A stretch of DNA of 39,857 bases from Cyclobacteriaceae bacterium (GCA_003565295.1 PXCO01000363.1:1-39857), one strand, 5' to 3'; shown: positions 8,850-17,915, counted from the first letter of the stretch. Notes: generated from the sequence alone by a model not told the origin. Translations and numbers: made by a program.

Positions 8850-10397
8850 ATGACACAACTCTTTTACAGTTTGTTCAGACCCAAACAATCCACGCTAAAG
8901 GATGAGGCACTATCAGGCCTAACAGTGGCTTTGGCTTTGGTTCCTGAAGCAGTTGCTTTTTCCTTGATTGCGGGTGTAAGCCCATTGGTAGGTTTATATA
9001 CTGCTTTTATCATTGGACTGATTACTTCCATCATGGGAGGCAGACCCGGGATGATCTCAGGAGCCACGGGAGCCATTGCCGTGGTAGTAGTGGCGCTAAT
9101 TGCTGAACATGGCGTGGAATATTTATTTGCAGCTGTGGTGCTTATGGGCTTGATCCAAATTTTGGTAGGTGCCCTTAAACTTGGGAAATTGATCAGGTTA
9201 GTGCCCCACCCTGTCATGTTTGGCTTCGTAAATGGTTTGGCCATTATCATATTTATGTCCCAGTTCGATCAATTCAAAATGGCTGGACAGGATGGGGGGT
9301 TGACTTGGATGACCGGATCACCACTCTATTATATGTTAGGGCTGGTAATATTGACCATGGTAATCATCAAATTTTTACCCAAACTTACCACTGCCGTGCC
9401 CTCTGCACTTGTAGCTATATTGGTAGTCACCTTAATAGTAATATTTGGCGGTTTAGACACTAGGACCGTTGGGGATTTGGCCTCTATTTCTGGAGGGTTA
9501 CCCGAGTTTCACTTGCCATTGGTCCCCCTCAACTGGGAAACGCTGATGATCATTCTTCCCTATTCGGCTATTATGGCAGGGGTAGGGCTGATAGAAAGTC
9601 TACTAACGCTGACCCTGGTGGATGAGATTACCGAAACCAGGGGCAGTGGCAATAAGGAGTGCGTGGCGCAGGGTGTAGCCAATCTCACCACCGGATTTTT
9701 TGGCGGTATGGGTGGCTGTGCCATGATAGGCCAAAGTTTGATCAATGTGAATGCAGGAGGTAGAAACCGGATTTCCGGTATTGTGGCAGCTCTTGGGCTG
9801 TTGACCTTTATCTTGTTTTTCTCCAATTACATTGAGATGGTGCCTATGGCTGCTCTGGTGGGGCTGATGTTCATGGTAGCGATCGGCACCTTCGAATGGG
9901 CTTCATTGAAAGTGTTCAGGAAAGTCCCAAAATCAGATGTGCTGGTAATGATTTTAGTAACCCTTATCACCGTTTTCCTTCATAACCTCGCACTTGCGGT
10001 ATTGGTAGGGGTGATCGTGGCGGCACTGGTTTTTGCCTGGGAAAACTCAAAGATGATACGTGCCAGAAAGCGGACCGATGAACATGGAGTAAAGCATTAT
10101 GAAATTTATGGCCCCCTGTTTTTTGCCTCTTCCACCACCTTCAGTGAGAAATTTGATCCCCTCAATGATCCTGATGAAATCATTATCGATTTTATGGAAA
10201 GCCGGATAGTGGATCATTCTGGGCTTGAAGCTGTACACAAAATCACTGAACGGTACCAAAAGCTCGGCAAGATTGTCTATATAAGACATCTGAACAATAG
10301 TAGTAAGGCACTTTTGGAAAAAGCAAGCAAAATCATTCACGTGAATTATAAAGAAGACGATCCTGCCTTTGTTTTGGCAGGAAAACAGACAGTCTAA
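8850..10397 (+). CDS. SulP family inorganic anion transporter with STAS domain
   Basis: Inner-membrane anion transporter or exchanger (SLC26/SulP family; bicarbonate, sulfate or other anions). The 515 residues comprise an N-terminal transport domain with many hydrophobic segments (about 20-400) and a C-terminal cytoplasmic STAS domain (about 420-505). The family-typical GLTVALALVPEAVAFSLIAG near the N-terminus and the ESLLTL... to GGMGGCAMIGQS stretch in the middle are visible. In the STAS domain the DFMESRIVDHSGLEA loop keeps the DxxxS...DxSG pattern. Early conserved regions resemble the subgroup often annotated as a BicA-like or sulfate permease-like carrier, but no carbonic anhydrase or sulfate-assimilation gene lies nearby to choose the ion. 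It has its own -7 element and a strong terminator, so it is probably monocistronic. Confidence 0.95.
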   Translation: MTQLFYSLFRPKQSTLKDEALSGLTVALALVPEAVAFSLIAGVSPLVGLYTAFIIGLITSIMGGRPGMISGATGAIAVVVVALIAEHGVEYLFAAVVLMGLIQILVGALKLGKLIRLVPHPVMFGFVNGLAIIIFMSQFDQFKMAGQDGGLTWMTGSPLYYMLGLVILTMVIIKFLPKLTTAVPSALVAILVVTLIVIFGGLDTRTVGDLASISGGLPEFHLPLVPLNWETLMIILPYSAIMAGVGLIESLLTLTLVDEITETRGSGNKECVAQGVANLTTGFFGGMGGCAMIGQSLINVNAGGRNRISGIVAALGLLTFILFFSNYIEMVPMAALVGLMFMVAIGTFEWASLKVFRKVPKSDVLVMILVTLITVFLHNLALAVLVGVIVAALVFAWENSKMIRARKRTDEHGVKHYEIYGPLFFASSTTFSEKFDPLNDPDEIIIDFMESRIVDHSGLEAVHKITERYQKLGKIVYIRHLNNSSKALLEKASKIIHVNYKEDDPAFVLAGKQTV

Positions 10398-10425
10398 GGA
10401 ATCTTTTTAGTCAACTTTCAGTCAG

Positions 10426-10454
10426 ACAGGGCATTTTAGCCCTGTTTTTTTTTT
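10426..10454 (+). terminator. Rho-independent terminator of the SulP gene
   Basis: ACAGGGC (10426-10432), a 6-nt loop, then GCCCTGT (10439-10445) followed by a run of about ten T. This is a textbook intrinsic terminator 28 bp after the SulP stop. Confidence 0.92.
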
Positions 10455-10994
10455 GCGATAAATTTTTTATATTTTATTGCATCATAAATGTTTTTTGAAT
10501 GGTGATTGTTTAATCTAACAGCTATGCCTTCCTGGAAAAATATGACCATAACCTCAATCTGTTGAGATCAGTAGGCCTTTGTAAAAGTGGGCGGGGAGGG
10601 GAATATGGATAGGAGTTTGTTATCCATGTTCAACAACCGCAACCTGATGACCATAATACCGGTCAACACCAAGGTCGGTTATCATGAGATGGTGGTATAC
10701 GGCCTGCATAAAAAGAAATGCCGCTTGGCCAAACTGGCTTTTGACCCCAATTTGATTGCTGGGAATTGAAAGATATTAATGACTTTTTAAACCATATGAG
10801 ACATATAAGGCCATGGTAGGGGTATATGGATCCCTTATATGCTCTCATATGCCTTATATGGTTCAACTATTTTTCAGGACATAGGCCCAAACAATTCCTG
10901 GAATTTAGGTAGGGTAAAACGAAATATAATTCCCCAACAAAACTTTATAAGCAATTCCTCCGTTCTGGCATACAATATGTTAATTCAGTAGCAC
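10455..10994. other. Gene-poor intergenic region with a doubtful small frame
   Basis: About 540 bp without a convincing gene. A 60-codon frame with a GTG at 10587 (or ATG at 10605) ends at 10769. Its codons look plausible and it is somewhat GC-richer than its flanks, but it has no recognisable motif and no clear start signal, so it may be a gene remnant or chance. The last part holds an imperfect hairpin, listed separately. Confidence 0.4.
10793..10851. repeat. Imperfect inverted repeat (18/19 nt arms)
   Basis: CATATGAGACATATAAGG (10793-10810) is the reverse complement of CCTTATATGCTCTCATATG (10833-10851) apart from one bulged base. The loop is 22 nt. A further CCTTATATGG copy of the inner half follows directly at 10852-10861. 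No T-tract follows, so it is not a standard terminator. Confidence 0.7.
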
Positions 10995-11915
10995 ATGCGT
11001 TTTTACATAGAGTTCCTTTACAAGCTTCTCTTTTTGCTTTCCATTTTGCCCTTCCTTATCTCGGAGAAGTTTAAGGATAAATACGCCATTCATGTCCATC
11101 CACAGGTGGTGGACACCCTGTATTCTTCCCCCAAACCTGTTAAAGCATTGGAAAATAAGGAAATTGACGAGGCCAGTGGGCTGGCTCAATCCTGGGCTTA
11201 CGCCAATATCCTTTATACGCATAACGATAGCGGTGGGGAACCTTTTGTGTATATGTTGGACACGCTGGGGGAATACAGGGGAAAACTCATCCTAGAAGGG
11301 GTGGAAAACCGGGATTGGGAAGATATCGCCGTGGGTCCCGGGCCGGATCAAAACCGCTCTTATATCTATGTGGGGGAAATTGGCGACAACTACGCCCGAC
11401 ATGAAAACATTTTCCTTTACCGCTTCCCTGAACCCGAAAAACTGGAGGATGAAATCTACGTAAAACCGGAAATCATTACCTTAACCTATCCTGATGGCCC
11501 GAAGGACGCTGAAACACTCATGGTGGATCCAGAGAACGGGGATGTGTACATTTTATCCAAACGAGATTCCAGTAATACCCTTTACAGGGTGGAAAAAGAC
11601 AAACTGGAGAATCAACCTGAGGTTACCTTAGAAAAAATCCGCAAATATCCCATCACCATGTCAACAGGGGGAGACATTTCCAGAGACGGAAGCCAAATCC
11701 TGGTAAAAAATTATTGGGTGGTCTATCATTGGAACAGGATGCCCGGGGAAAGCATAGCTGATGCCATGAAACGCGATCCGGTGCTATTACCCTATAATCC
11801 CGAGCCACAGGGTGAGGCCATTACCTTCTCATTAGACGGGAACAGTTATTACACCCTCAGTGAAAAGAGGATGCGGATGGAACCCGTGCTTTATAAATAT
11901 ACGAGGGTTCCTTGA
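10995..11915 (+). CDS. Exported hypothetical protein, probable beta-propeller
   Basis: 306 residues with an N-terminal hydrophobic segment (about 8-22) that should act as a signal peptide or anchor, placing the protein outside the inner membrane. The rest reads as repeated beta-strand blades. Acidic motifs typical of SMP-30/SdiA-regulated-like or PE-PGRS-annotated proteins of Bacteroidota are visible: EASGLAQSWAYANILYTHND, ENRDWEDIAVGPG, then YVGEIGDNYARHENIFLYRFPEP, a stretch with DAETLMVDPENGDVYILSKR, and finally PEPQGEAITFSLDGNSYYTL. The Asp/Glu-rich loops suggest metal binding (inference). No enzyme function can be assigned. It is convergent with purB, with only 4 bp between stops. Confidence 0.85.
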   Translation: MRFYIEFLYKLLFLLSILPFLISEKFKDKYAIHVHPQVVDTLYSSPKPVKALENKEIDEASGLAQSWAYANILYTHNDSGGEPFVYMLDTLGEYRGKLILEGVENRDWEDIAVGPGPDQNRSYIYVGEIGDNYARHENIFLYRFPEPEKLEDEIYVKPEIITLTYPDGPKDAETLMVDPENGDVYILSKRDSSNTLYRVEKDKLENQPEVTLEKIRKYPITMSTGGDISRDGSQILVKNYWVVYHWNRMPGESIADAMKRDPVLLPYNPEPQGEAITFSLDGNSYYTLSEKRMRMEPVLYKYTRVP

Positions 11916-11919
11916 TCTT

Positions 11920-13263
11920 TTATTTTCCGGTATAGTTGTAAGGCGTTATCGCTAATAGCTCCTCTCGCACTTCCTCGCTTACTTCCAATTGAAGAACAAA
12001 GTCCCTGATACTTTCCTCGGTGATGGTGGTATGGGTTCGCGTGAGTGCTTTTAGGGCCTCGTAGGGTTTGGGAAATCTTTCCCTTCTTAATACGGTCTGT
12101 ATGGCCTCGGCCACCACCGCCCAATTTTGACTCAGGTCTTCTCTAAGTGCCGCTTCATTAAGCTCCAGTTTCTGAATTCCTTTGACAAGTGAATCGAGGG
12201 CGATAAGGGTATGCGCCATAGGCACGCCTATTACCCTGAGTACCGTACTGTCCGTCAAGTCCCTTTGCAGACGACTGATGGGTAATTTAGCAGATAGATG
12301 TTCGAAAAGGGCATTGGCTATGCCCAGGTTACCCTCGGCATTTTCAAAGTCTATGGGGTTTACCTTATGCGGCATGGCCGAGGAACCGATTTCCCCTTCC
12401 TTGATTTTTTGTTTGAAGTAGTTCATGGACACATATTGCCAGATGTCTTTGGAATAGTCCATGAGTATGGTGTTAATGCGCTTGAGCCCGTCAAATTGAG
12501 CTGCCATGTGGTCATAATGTTCTATCTGTGTGGTGGGAAAACTTCGGCTCAGTCCCAGGGATTCACCCACAAACCTTTCTGCAAAGGCATGCCAGTCCAG
12601 AACAGGATATGCCACGTAATGGGCATTCATATTGCCGGTGGCCCCCCCAAACTTGGCGGCAAAGGGAATGCTTTCCAATAGTTCAAGCTGCTTTTCCAAT
12701 CGGGCAACGAAGACCATGACCTCCTTGCCTAGCCTTGTGGGAGAGGCAGGCTGACCATGTGTCTTGGCCAACATGGGCACTTTTTCCCATTTTTCGGCAT
12801 CGGTTTTGAGCAGGGATATCACTTTTCTCAATGTTGGAGCGAGGAGTTCTTTCCAGCAATCCCTCATCATAAGGGGGATGGAGGTATTGTTGATATCCTG
12901 GGAAGTGAGCCCAAAATGGATAAATTCCTGGTGTTCTTCTAAGCCCAGTTTTTCAAAAGCCTCTTTGATAAAGTATTCCACTGCCTTTACATCGTGGTTC
13001 GTGGTTTTTTCGATTTCCTTGATCTTCAAGGCGTCAACTTCATTAAAATCCTCCACCAGTTTTTCCAAAGCTTGAAGTTGAGAATCTTCTATGCCCTTAA
13101 GCTGGGGAAGAGGTAGTTTGCAAAGTGCAATAAAATAGGCCACCTCTACCTTTACCCTGTATTTGATCAGGGCGAATTCCGAGTAATAATTTCTCAATGC
13201 TTCGGTTTTACTGCCATACCTGCCATCAACAGAGGACACGGCGGTGAGGTGGTTCAGTTCCAT
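11920..13263 (-). CDS. purB: Adenylosuccinate lyase
   Basis: Purine biosynthesis enzyme that cleaves SAICAR to AICAR and adenylosuccinate to AMP, each releasing fumarate; a cytoplasmic homotetramer in known members. The 447-residue length fits the E. coli-type subgroup (about 456). The N-terminus LTAVSSVDGRYGSKT is characteristic. Substrate-binding FGLTSQDINNTS is at about 117-128, the conserved KTHGQPASPTRLGKE at 167-181 with His169, and the fumarase/aspartase-superfamily signature SSAMPHKVNP at 294-303 followed by IDFENAEGNLG. All key motifs are intact. A TAATTTTG -7 element lies just upstream. The following gene on the same strand (DUF4397) is upstream of purB and separated by 107 bp, so a shared operon is unlikely. 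Confidence 0.97.
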   Translation of the reverse strand: MELNHLTAVSSVDGRYGSKTEALRNYYSEFALIKYRVKVEVAYFIALCKLPLPQLKGIEDSQLQALEKLVEDFNEVDALKIKEIEKTTNHDVKAVEYFIKEAFEKLGLEEHQEFIHFGLTSQDINNTSIPLMMRDCWKELLAPTLRKVISLLKTDAEKWEKVPMLAKTHGQPASPTRLGKEVMVFVARLEKQLELLESIPFAAKFGGATGNMNAHYVAYPVLDWHAFAERFVGESLGLSRSFPTTQIEHYDHMAAQFDGLKRINTILMDYSKDIWQYVSMNYFKQKIKEGEIGSSAMPHKVNPIDFENAEGNLGIANALFEHLSAKLPISRLQRDLTDSTVLRVIGVPMAHTLIALDSLVKGIQKLELNEAALREDLSQNWAVVAEAIQTVLRRERFPKPYEALKALTRTHTTITEESIRDFVLQLEVSEEVREELLAITPYNYTGK

Positions 13264-13300
13264 GGATAAGGGGTTTCCCAGTTCAAAATTGATAAGGGTG

Positions 13301-13308
13301 CAAAATTA
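13301..13308 (-). promoter_or_regulatory. Putative -7 element of purB
   Basis: On the minus strand this reads TAATTTTG, an exact TAnnTTTG match, giving a leader of about 30 nt before the purB ATG. A clear -33 element is not seen. Confidence 0.55.
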
Positions 13309-13370
13309 AGGGTATTCTCCCAGAAAGGGAAAAAAGAGTTAAAAAAAGAAAAGGCTCTTCGGGTAGTTAA

Positions 13371-14099
13371 TTAAAAGTTGGGATAGTTTCTGATAAGCTG
13401 CAAACTGAGGCTTTTTTTATTGACAGCTCCCCCGGGGTTTTGATATCCTCGCACTACGAGGGTATAAATCCTTCCAGCATCCAGGCTAACATTTGAGGCG
13501 GATACCACTGCCTCCTCCCCTGCCACCGTCTTTAGCCTTAGATTTATGTTCCCCTGCCCCACATTCTGGTAAGAAGTCACCTCTCCAAAAGCCAGTTCTT
13601 CAAATAATAACTCTTCCTCCGCATTGAGCAACATGACTTCGGGGGTGTCTGGGGATAGATGAACCAATCTAAGCAAGGCTTTCCCTTCCTCGGGGCGGTA
13701 AAGACTGTCCTCCACCACCAGGGGTTCTAGCTGCTCACCTTCCTTTAGGAAAACCGAATAAGCAATATCCGGCTTTAACATCAGTGCTGTGTCTAATAAA
13801 GAATTGGCAGCATGGGCTGGCCTGAATGAGAATTGACGGTTACCGGTATAGAAATTACCATAATCCAGGTAGGTCCCAAATTCAAAGGACTGATGGTTAT
13901 AGATCTTGTTGTCCACGGTTATGGTAAGGTTCTCCGTTTCTGGCGAACCATGATAAAAGGACACATAGGCGATGGGGGTGAGCTGGGCGTATTGATCGTC
14001 ATTCAGACAAGCACTCATCCCCAAGGTCAGGCTAAACCCTGCCAAAAGCCCAATAATTTTTCGGTTCCAATCCATGTTCATAATGCTGTAGTAGTTCAT
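13371..14099 (-). CDS. DUF4397-type lipoprotein
   Basis: 242 residues from the first ATG. The in-frame ATG at 14075 (MDWNRKII) is equally plausible as start because it directly precedes the signal peptide. The hydrophobic stretch ends in GMSAC, a lipobox-like site with Cys31, so the mature protein is probably lipid-anchored. The body matches the DUF4397 pattern known from Bacteroidota: YVSFYHGSPETENLTITVD, then FEFGTYLDYGNFYTGNRQF, RLVHLSPDTPEVML, and near the end a stretch ending RIYTLVVRGYQNP. These domains are predicted Ig-like or beta-sandwich folds of unknown function. It stands alone: purB lies downstream with its own promoter, and the upstream gene is divergent. Confidence 0.88.
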   Translation of the reverse strand: MNYYSIMNMDWNRKIIGLLAGFSLTLGMSACLNDDQYAQLTPIAYVSFYHGSPETENLTITVDNKIYNHQSFEFGTYLDYGNFYTGNRQFSFRPAHAANSLLDTALMLKPDIAYSVFLKEGEQLEPLVVEDSLYRPEEGKALLRLVHLSPDTPEVMLLNAEEELLFEELAFGEVTSYQNVGQGNINLRLKTVAGEEAVVSASNVSLDAGRIYTLVVRGYQNPGGAVNKKSLSLQLIRNYPNF

Positions 14100-14261
14100 T
14101 GGTTTTGTTTCGTTTTCAGCACCAATACGTCAAAGTCTGGGAAAACGCTACAATTAAAAAGATAATATTTGAGAATAATTAGCACTTTTGGGACATTTTT
14201 TGGTTAATAGCTTGAATGAAACATAATTTCATCGAGCGTTAGCTTTAATCCAATTCCCCAT

Positions 14262-14269
14262 TAATTTTG
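14262..14269 (+). promoter_or_regulatory. Putative -7 element of the reductase gene
   Basis: TAATTTTG, an exact TAnnTTTG match, about 50 bp before the ATG at 14321 in the 221-bp divergent gap. No -33 element is clear. Confidence 0.45.
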
Positions 14270-14320
14270 TGGAGGATATGGAGATTGATAAAAAAATAAT
14301 GATGATTAACCATTACCTAC

Positions 14321-15421
14321 ATGTTGTTTAACCTATTTAAGAAAGACAAGGAGAAAAAAGATAACCCCAATCAGCCCATCACCCTACGGATTCGCGAAGT
14401 AGTGAGGGAAACACCTGAGGCAGTCACCCTATATTTCGAGCAACCTGAACCTTACTTGGATTATAAGCCAGGACAATTTTTGACCATCATTCTGCATTTG
14501 GATGGTAAAGAGCAAAGGAGGTCGTACAGCTTATGTACTTCTCCCTTTGTGGATCCCTTTCCGGGCATCACAGTAAAGCGGCTAAGCGGGGGGCTGGTCT
14601 CCAACTACCTTAATGACCATATGCATCCTGGAAAGAAGCTTTCCATATTGCCCCCTATGGGAAACTTTGTAGCGGATTACCATTCCAAGCACCAGTACCA
14701 TTATGGAATGATAGCCGCGGGAAGTGGCATCACACCCATCATGGGACTCATCAAGTCCATACTGATCAACGAGCCAGAAAGTAAGGTCAGCCTGCTCTAT
14801 GGAAACCGTAGGGAGGATCAAATCATCTTTTACCATGCCCTGGATGAGCTCAGTAAGAAATACCAGGGCCGACTTCAGATAGTGCACCAACTTACCCAGC
14901 CAGGCCCCCAATGGAAAGGAGCTAAAGGGCGAATTGTGAAGGATAACCTGGAAAATTTCATCACTCAATTGGAGAAAAGTGGTGCCGCGGATACCCGATA
15001 TTTCCTTTGTGGCCCGGAAGGCATGATGGAATTGGCAAAAGGCACCTTAGAGGAAACCGGGGTACCTAATTCCAGGGTGGTGTTGGAGCATTTTCATTTA
15101 GAAAAAAAGGAGGAATCTACTGCTGAAGAAATTACCGATACGCCCATTACCCAACCCGTTACTGTATTCCTGGAAGGTCAGGCGTACACCTTCGATGTAA
15201 GCCCGGACAAAACTATCCTTGAGGCTGGCTTGGAGGAGGAGATCGACATGCCTTATTCCTGCCAAAGCGGTCTATGCACCGCTTGTAGAGGAAGGCTAAT
15301 TTCCGGGGAAGTACATATGGACGAGGATGCTGGACTTAGTGAAAACGAAATCCAAGACGGATATATCTTATGCTGCTCGTCCAGACCTAAGGGTGGTGAA
15401 ATCAAGATCAATATAGAATAG
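14321..15421 (+). CDS. Ferredoxin-NADP reductase / 2Fe-2S ferredoxin fusion (PaaE-like)
   Basis: Electron-transfer flavoprotein passing electrons between NAD(P)H, FAD and a plant-type 2Fe-2S cluster. In order: a basic N-terminal extension (1-18), an FAD-binding beta-barrel with RSYS at 67-70, and an NAD(P)-binding domain with GSGITPIMG from about 134 and the FLCGPEGMM stretch near 228-236. The C-terminal ferredoxin domain has Cys314, Cys319 and Cys322 (CQSGLCTAC), with the fourth ligand at Cys351 or Cys352. This is the architecture of PaaE (phenylacetyl-CoA epoxidase reductase) and related oxygenase reductases. No oxygenase or paa gene is nearby, so the partner is unknown and paaE is not assigned. 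The next gene follows 7 bp later and is likely co-transcribed. Confidence 0.93.
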   Translation: MLFNLFKKDKEKKDNPNQPITLRIREVVRETPEAVTLYFEQPEPYLDYKPGQFLTIILHLDGKEQRRSYSLCTSPFVDPFPGITVKRLSGGLVSNYLNDHMHPGKKLSILPPMGNFVADYHSKHQYHYGMIAAGSGITPIMGLIKSILINEPESKVSLLYGNRREDQIIFYHALDELSKKYQGRLQIVHQLTQPGPQWKGAKGRIVKDNLENFITQLEKSGAADTRYFLCGPEGMMELAKGTLEETGVPNSRVVLEHFHLEKKEESTAEEITDTPITQPVTVFLEGQAYTFDVSPDKTILEAGLEEEIDMPYSCQSGLCTACRGRLISGEVHMDEDAGLSENEIQDGYILCCSSRPKGGEIKINIE

Positions 15422-15428
15422 CCGAAAA

Positions 15429-15935
15429 ATGGAAGAGAACAGTGAGGATATAAAAACCCTTAAGAAAGAATTTCGGATATTGGAGATGAAAGTACTTGTA
15501 CTAATCGCTATACCATTGCCGTTTTTTTCTTTTGTGTACCTTTCTATCAGTCAGGGCTCCACTTTTGATCTGCCTGCTGTACCCGTTTTTTTGAACTTGG
15601 TTTTACTTTTATTGGTCATAACATTGCTAGTGGGGCAACTGCTGCGATTCAATGGCAAAGTTCAAGGAATTAGGAACAGCAACCTTGATCTGATCCATAG
15701 GGTCAGATTATTGGGAAAAGCCACCATGGAACGATTTTGGGTGTTGCTTTTGGTGGGGTTTTTAGCTTCACTTGGTCTTTTGCTTTATGAAAACCCAGGG
15801 TTTACCATTGCTTATGCGATCACCTTGGTGTTTGTTTCATTGGGTAAACCTACGCCCGACAGGATTATCCAACAACTCAAGCTCAATAGTGGAGATAGGG
15901 AAAAGGTACAGCAAATCAACCGCCGCGACCCTTAA
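15429..15935 (+). CDS. Small integral membrane protein, unknown function
   Basis: 168 residues with about four hydrophobic helices, roughly 23-43, 50-73, 102-121 and 124-142. A charged N-terminus may form a short coiled coil (EDIKTLKKEFRILEMK). The cytoplasm-like loop between helices 2 and 3 is basic, and the C-terminus is hydrophilic. I recognise no family. It starts 7 bp after the reductase stop, which points to one transcript and possibly to a membrane anchor role for that reductase (inference). It is convergent with the DUF4097 gene, 13 bp between stops. Confidence 0.75.
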   Translation: MEENSEDIKTLKKEFRILEMKVLVLIAIPLPFFSFVYLSISQGSTFDLPAVPVFLNLVLLLLVITLLVGQLLRFNGKVQGIRNSNLDLIHRVRLLGKATMERFWVLLLVGFLASLGLLLYENPGFTIAYAITLVFVSLGKPTPDRIIQQLKLNSGDREKVQQINRRDP

Positions 15936-15948
15936 CCCTTTCTCTTTA

Positions 15949-16869
15949 TTATCGGTTTTGAATTTTGATGCTTCCGGAATTGATATTCCCCTTGATAGTG
16001 TGCTGTGATCCATTTTGGACAATGAGGTTTTTGGCTTTGGTATGATTACCCACCGTTAGCACCCCAGACCCTGCATTGAGTTCAAAGTTATAGTCATCTA
16101 GTACTGATTCGGTAGTAATATCGATCAGCCCGGAAGAACCCTGCAGGGTGGTGGAAGGCCCCAAACCTCCTCTTTGTACTTTGATATTTCCTGAAGTCAC
16201 TTTTAACTCTCCCAACTCCATCACATCATCCAGTTTCATCTGGCCAGAATTCACCTTACCGTCCAATCTTCCTTCCACGTTTCTTGCCTTAATGGTTCCG
16301 CTATTGGAGCTGAGGCTGACATTACCGAAAATATCCGCAACCTCCACCGCACCTGAGTTTACGCTGCAAATCAAGTTCCCGTGAAGATTATTGACTTCTA
16401 CTTTTCCCGAGTTTCCTTTGACTGAAAGATCCCCGAAAATTCCCTGAATCCGAGCAAGCCCGGAGTTCATTACCACCTTGGTTTCATCGGCATGCACATT
16501 TCTAACCTGTATTTGACCGGAAGTGTTTTTTACTTGTAAGGCCATGGTTTCAGGACCTTCAATCTGAATGAAGCGCTTCTCGTTAATGGTCTTTTGCTTA
16601 TCGTTTTTCTTATACCCTACTTTTAGTGTGTTTCCCATTTTGATCACAACTAGATTTTTGTTGGGATTTTCGTTTTTGCTGAGCATGGCTTTAACATCCA
16701 CAGTAGTGGCAGTCCCGCTTCCTACATAACTTACGTCAATCGCGGAAACATCCACTTCTACCTTGGTGATACCAGCATAGCTTTTTTCGATCACTTCTTG
16801 GGCATAGCCCTGGACTTGGACCAGGAAGAGGAACAATAAGCCCCATTTTATTGTGGCAAGCTTTTCCAT
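15949..16869 (-). CDS. DUF4097-family beta-strand-repeat protein (last gene of sigma operon)
   Basis: Exported 306-residue protein with a signal peptide at about 1-23 (ending GYAQ) and then a long right-handed repeat of short beta strands. The repeats carry the typical NSG/SG motifs (VKNTSGQIQVRNVHADET, VKGNSGKVEVNNLHGN, VNSGAVEVADIFGNV and so on), as in DUF4097/DUF4098 putative auto-adhesins. The biochemical role is unknown. It is the fourth gene of the minus-strand run that begins with the ECF sigma factor, 17 bp after the barrel protein, and is therefore a likely target or sensor component of that envelope regulatory unit (inference). Confidence 0.88.
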   Translation of the reverse strand: MEKLATIKWGLLFLFLVQVQGYAQEVIEKSYAGITKVEVDVSAIDVSYVGSGTATTVDVKAMLSKNENPNKNLVVIKMGNTLKVGYKKNDKQKTINEKRFIQIEGPETMALQVKNTSGQIQVRNVHADETKVVMNSGLARIQGIFGDLSVKGNSGKVEVNNLHGNLICSVNSGAVEVADIFGNVSLSSNSGTIKARNVEGRLDGKVNSGQMKLDDVMELGELKVTSGNIKVQRGGLGPSTTLQGSSGLIDITTESVLDDYNFELNAGSGVLTVGNHTKAKNLIVQNGSQHTIKGNINSGSIKIQNR

Positions 16870-16886
16870 AATTTGTTATGTTTTAG

Positions 16887-17915
16887 TTAGAACGTTATTC
16901 CAAAACTAAATGCATTAAGTGCAGGATCTACCTCTCTGTGGAATAAAGGGTTAAGGTCATAGGTGGTAAACAAGGTAATGCTCCTAAAACCAACCTCACC
17001 CCTCAACCCATAACGGAAATTATTAAGGTAAGTTCCGGCAGGTTCATGCTGCTTTCTTCTTCCGGAGCCTTCCAGATGCCTGTAAACCAACTTGCTCCTG
17101 CCACCTAAACGGTAACCCATGTATGGGCCAAGACCTACTCTCATGCCATCTCTTCCACTGTCATTTAATTTGCCAAAATCAAGCTTTAACATGGTGAGGG
17201 TGGTCAGGTAAGAAGCCGATATTTTACTCTTGAACCCGTTCACATCGGTGCGGTTAATAAAATCCACCCCTCCTTCTGAAGGCAAGGCCTGTATGCTTCT
17301 ATTTTCAAATTTGAAATTATACCAGTGCACCCCGAGTCCGAAGTCCCAGTATAGCCCTTTGGTGAGACGTTGTGATGCCATGTAATTAAGGTTGACATTC
17401 CAACTTCCCCATCCTTTCACGGCATATGGGGCACCGGGGCCGGGAATCCCACCGTCCTGAAAGTAATTATTGATGCCAAGGTCAGCACTGAAATAAGTGC
17501 GAAAGACAGGTTCCTTTCGTTGCTTTGGCGCAGTCTCCACATTCACTTTTGTCTTAGTGCCCGATTCGTCCACCCTTAGCGTATATCTTCCTATACTCAC
17601 CTCTGTTTCTGGCCCATCTTCATATACCCTAAAAATCTCCTTGTGTCCGTCCTTGTATTTCACCTCAATCACGGTCTCCTGTCCGGCCCTTTCCGGTTCG
17701 GGAATATCCAGCTCCTGAATGATCTGGTTGATGTTCAGTTTTTTGAGCCTTTCAAAATCCTCAGGATTATCCACGATGAAGACCATGCGGCCGGAATTTC
17801 CAAATTCCACAATGATGCTGTCCCCCATTAAGGGTGCTTCCGGAATCTTAAGTTCTTTACCGAAAACCTGCTGGATCAATGCCAGCAATAAAATGGCAAT
17901 GGCGTACTTTTTCAT
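16887..17915 (-). CDS. Outer-membrane beta-barrel protein, unknown function
   Basis: 342 residues. A signal peptide is present (about 1-19, ending VFG). A small N-terminal periplasmic part follows (about 20-135), with predicted strands such as IIVEFGNSGRMVFIVDN and VIEVKYKDGHKEIFRVYEDG. The rest is a C-terminal barrel-like region (about 138-342) with alternating aromatic/glycine strands (YWDFGLGVHWYNFKFENRS, MRVGLGPYMGYRLGGRSKL), ending with a terminal Phe as in outer-membrane proteins. No family name is recognised. It sits 9 bp after the anti-sigma gene and 17 bp before the DUF4097 gene, all on one strand, so it is probably a co-regulated envelope component. Confidence 0.85.
   Translation of the reverse strand: MKKYAIAILLLALIQQVFGKELKIPEAPLMGDSIIVEFGNSGRMVFIVDNPEDFERLKKLNINQIIQELDIPEPERAGQETVIEVKYKDGHKEIFRVYEDGPETEVSIGRYTLRVDESGTKTKVNVETAPKQRKEPVFRTYFSADLGINNYFQDGGIPGPGAPYAVKGWGSWNVNLNYMASQRLTKGLYWDFGLGVHWYNFKFENRSIQALPSEGGVDFINRTDVNGFKSKISASYLTTLTMLKLDFGKLNDSGRDGMRVGLGPYMGYRLGGRSKLVYRHLEGSGRRKQHEPAGTYLNNFRYGLRGEVGFRSITLFTTYDLNPLFHREVDPALNAFSFGITF

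Noticed and set aside
10587-10769. 60-codon plus-strand frame in the gap after the SulP gene
   Set aside because: GTG start without support, no motif, no neighbour link; kept only as part of the intergenic description.
12298-12681. 127-codon plus-strand frame inside purB
   Set aside because: Shadow of purB, whose active-site motifs lie in the minus-strand frame.
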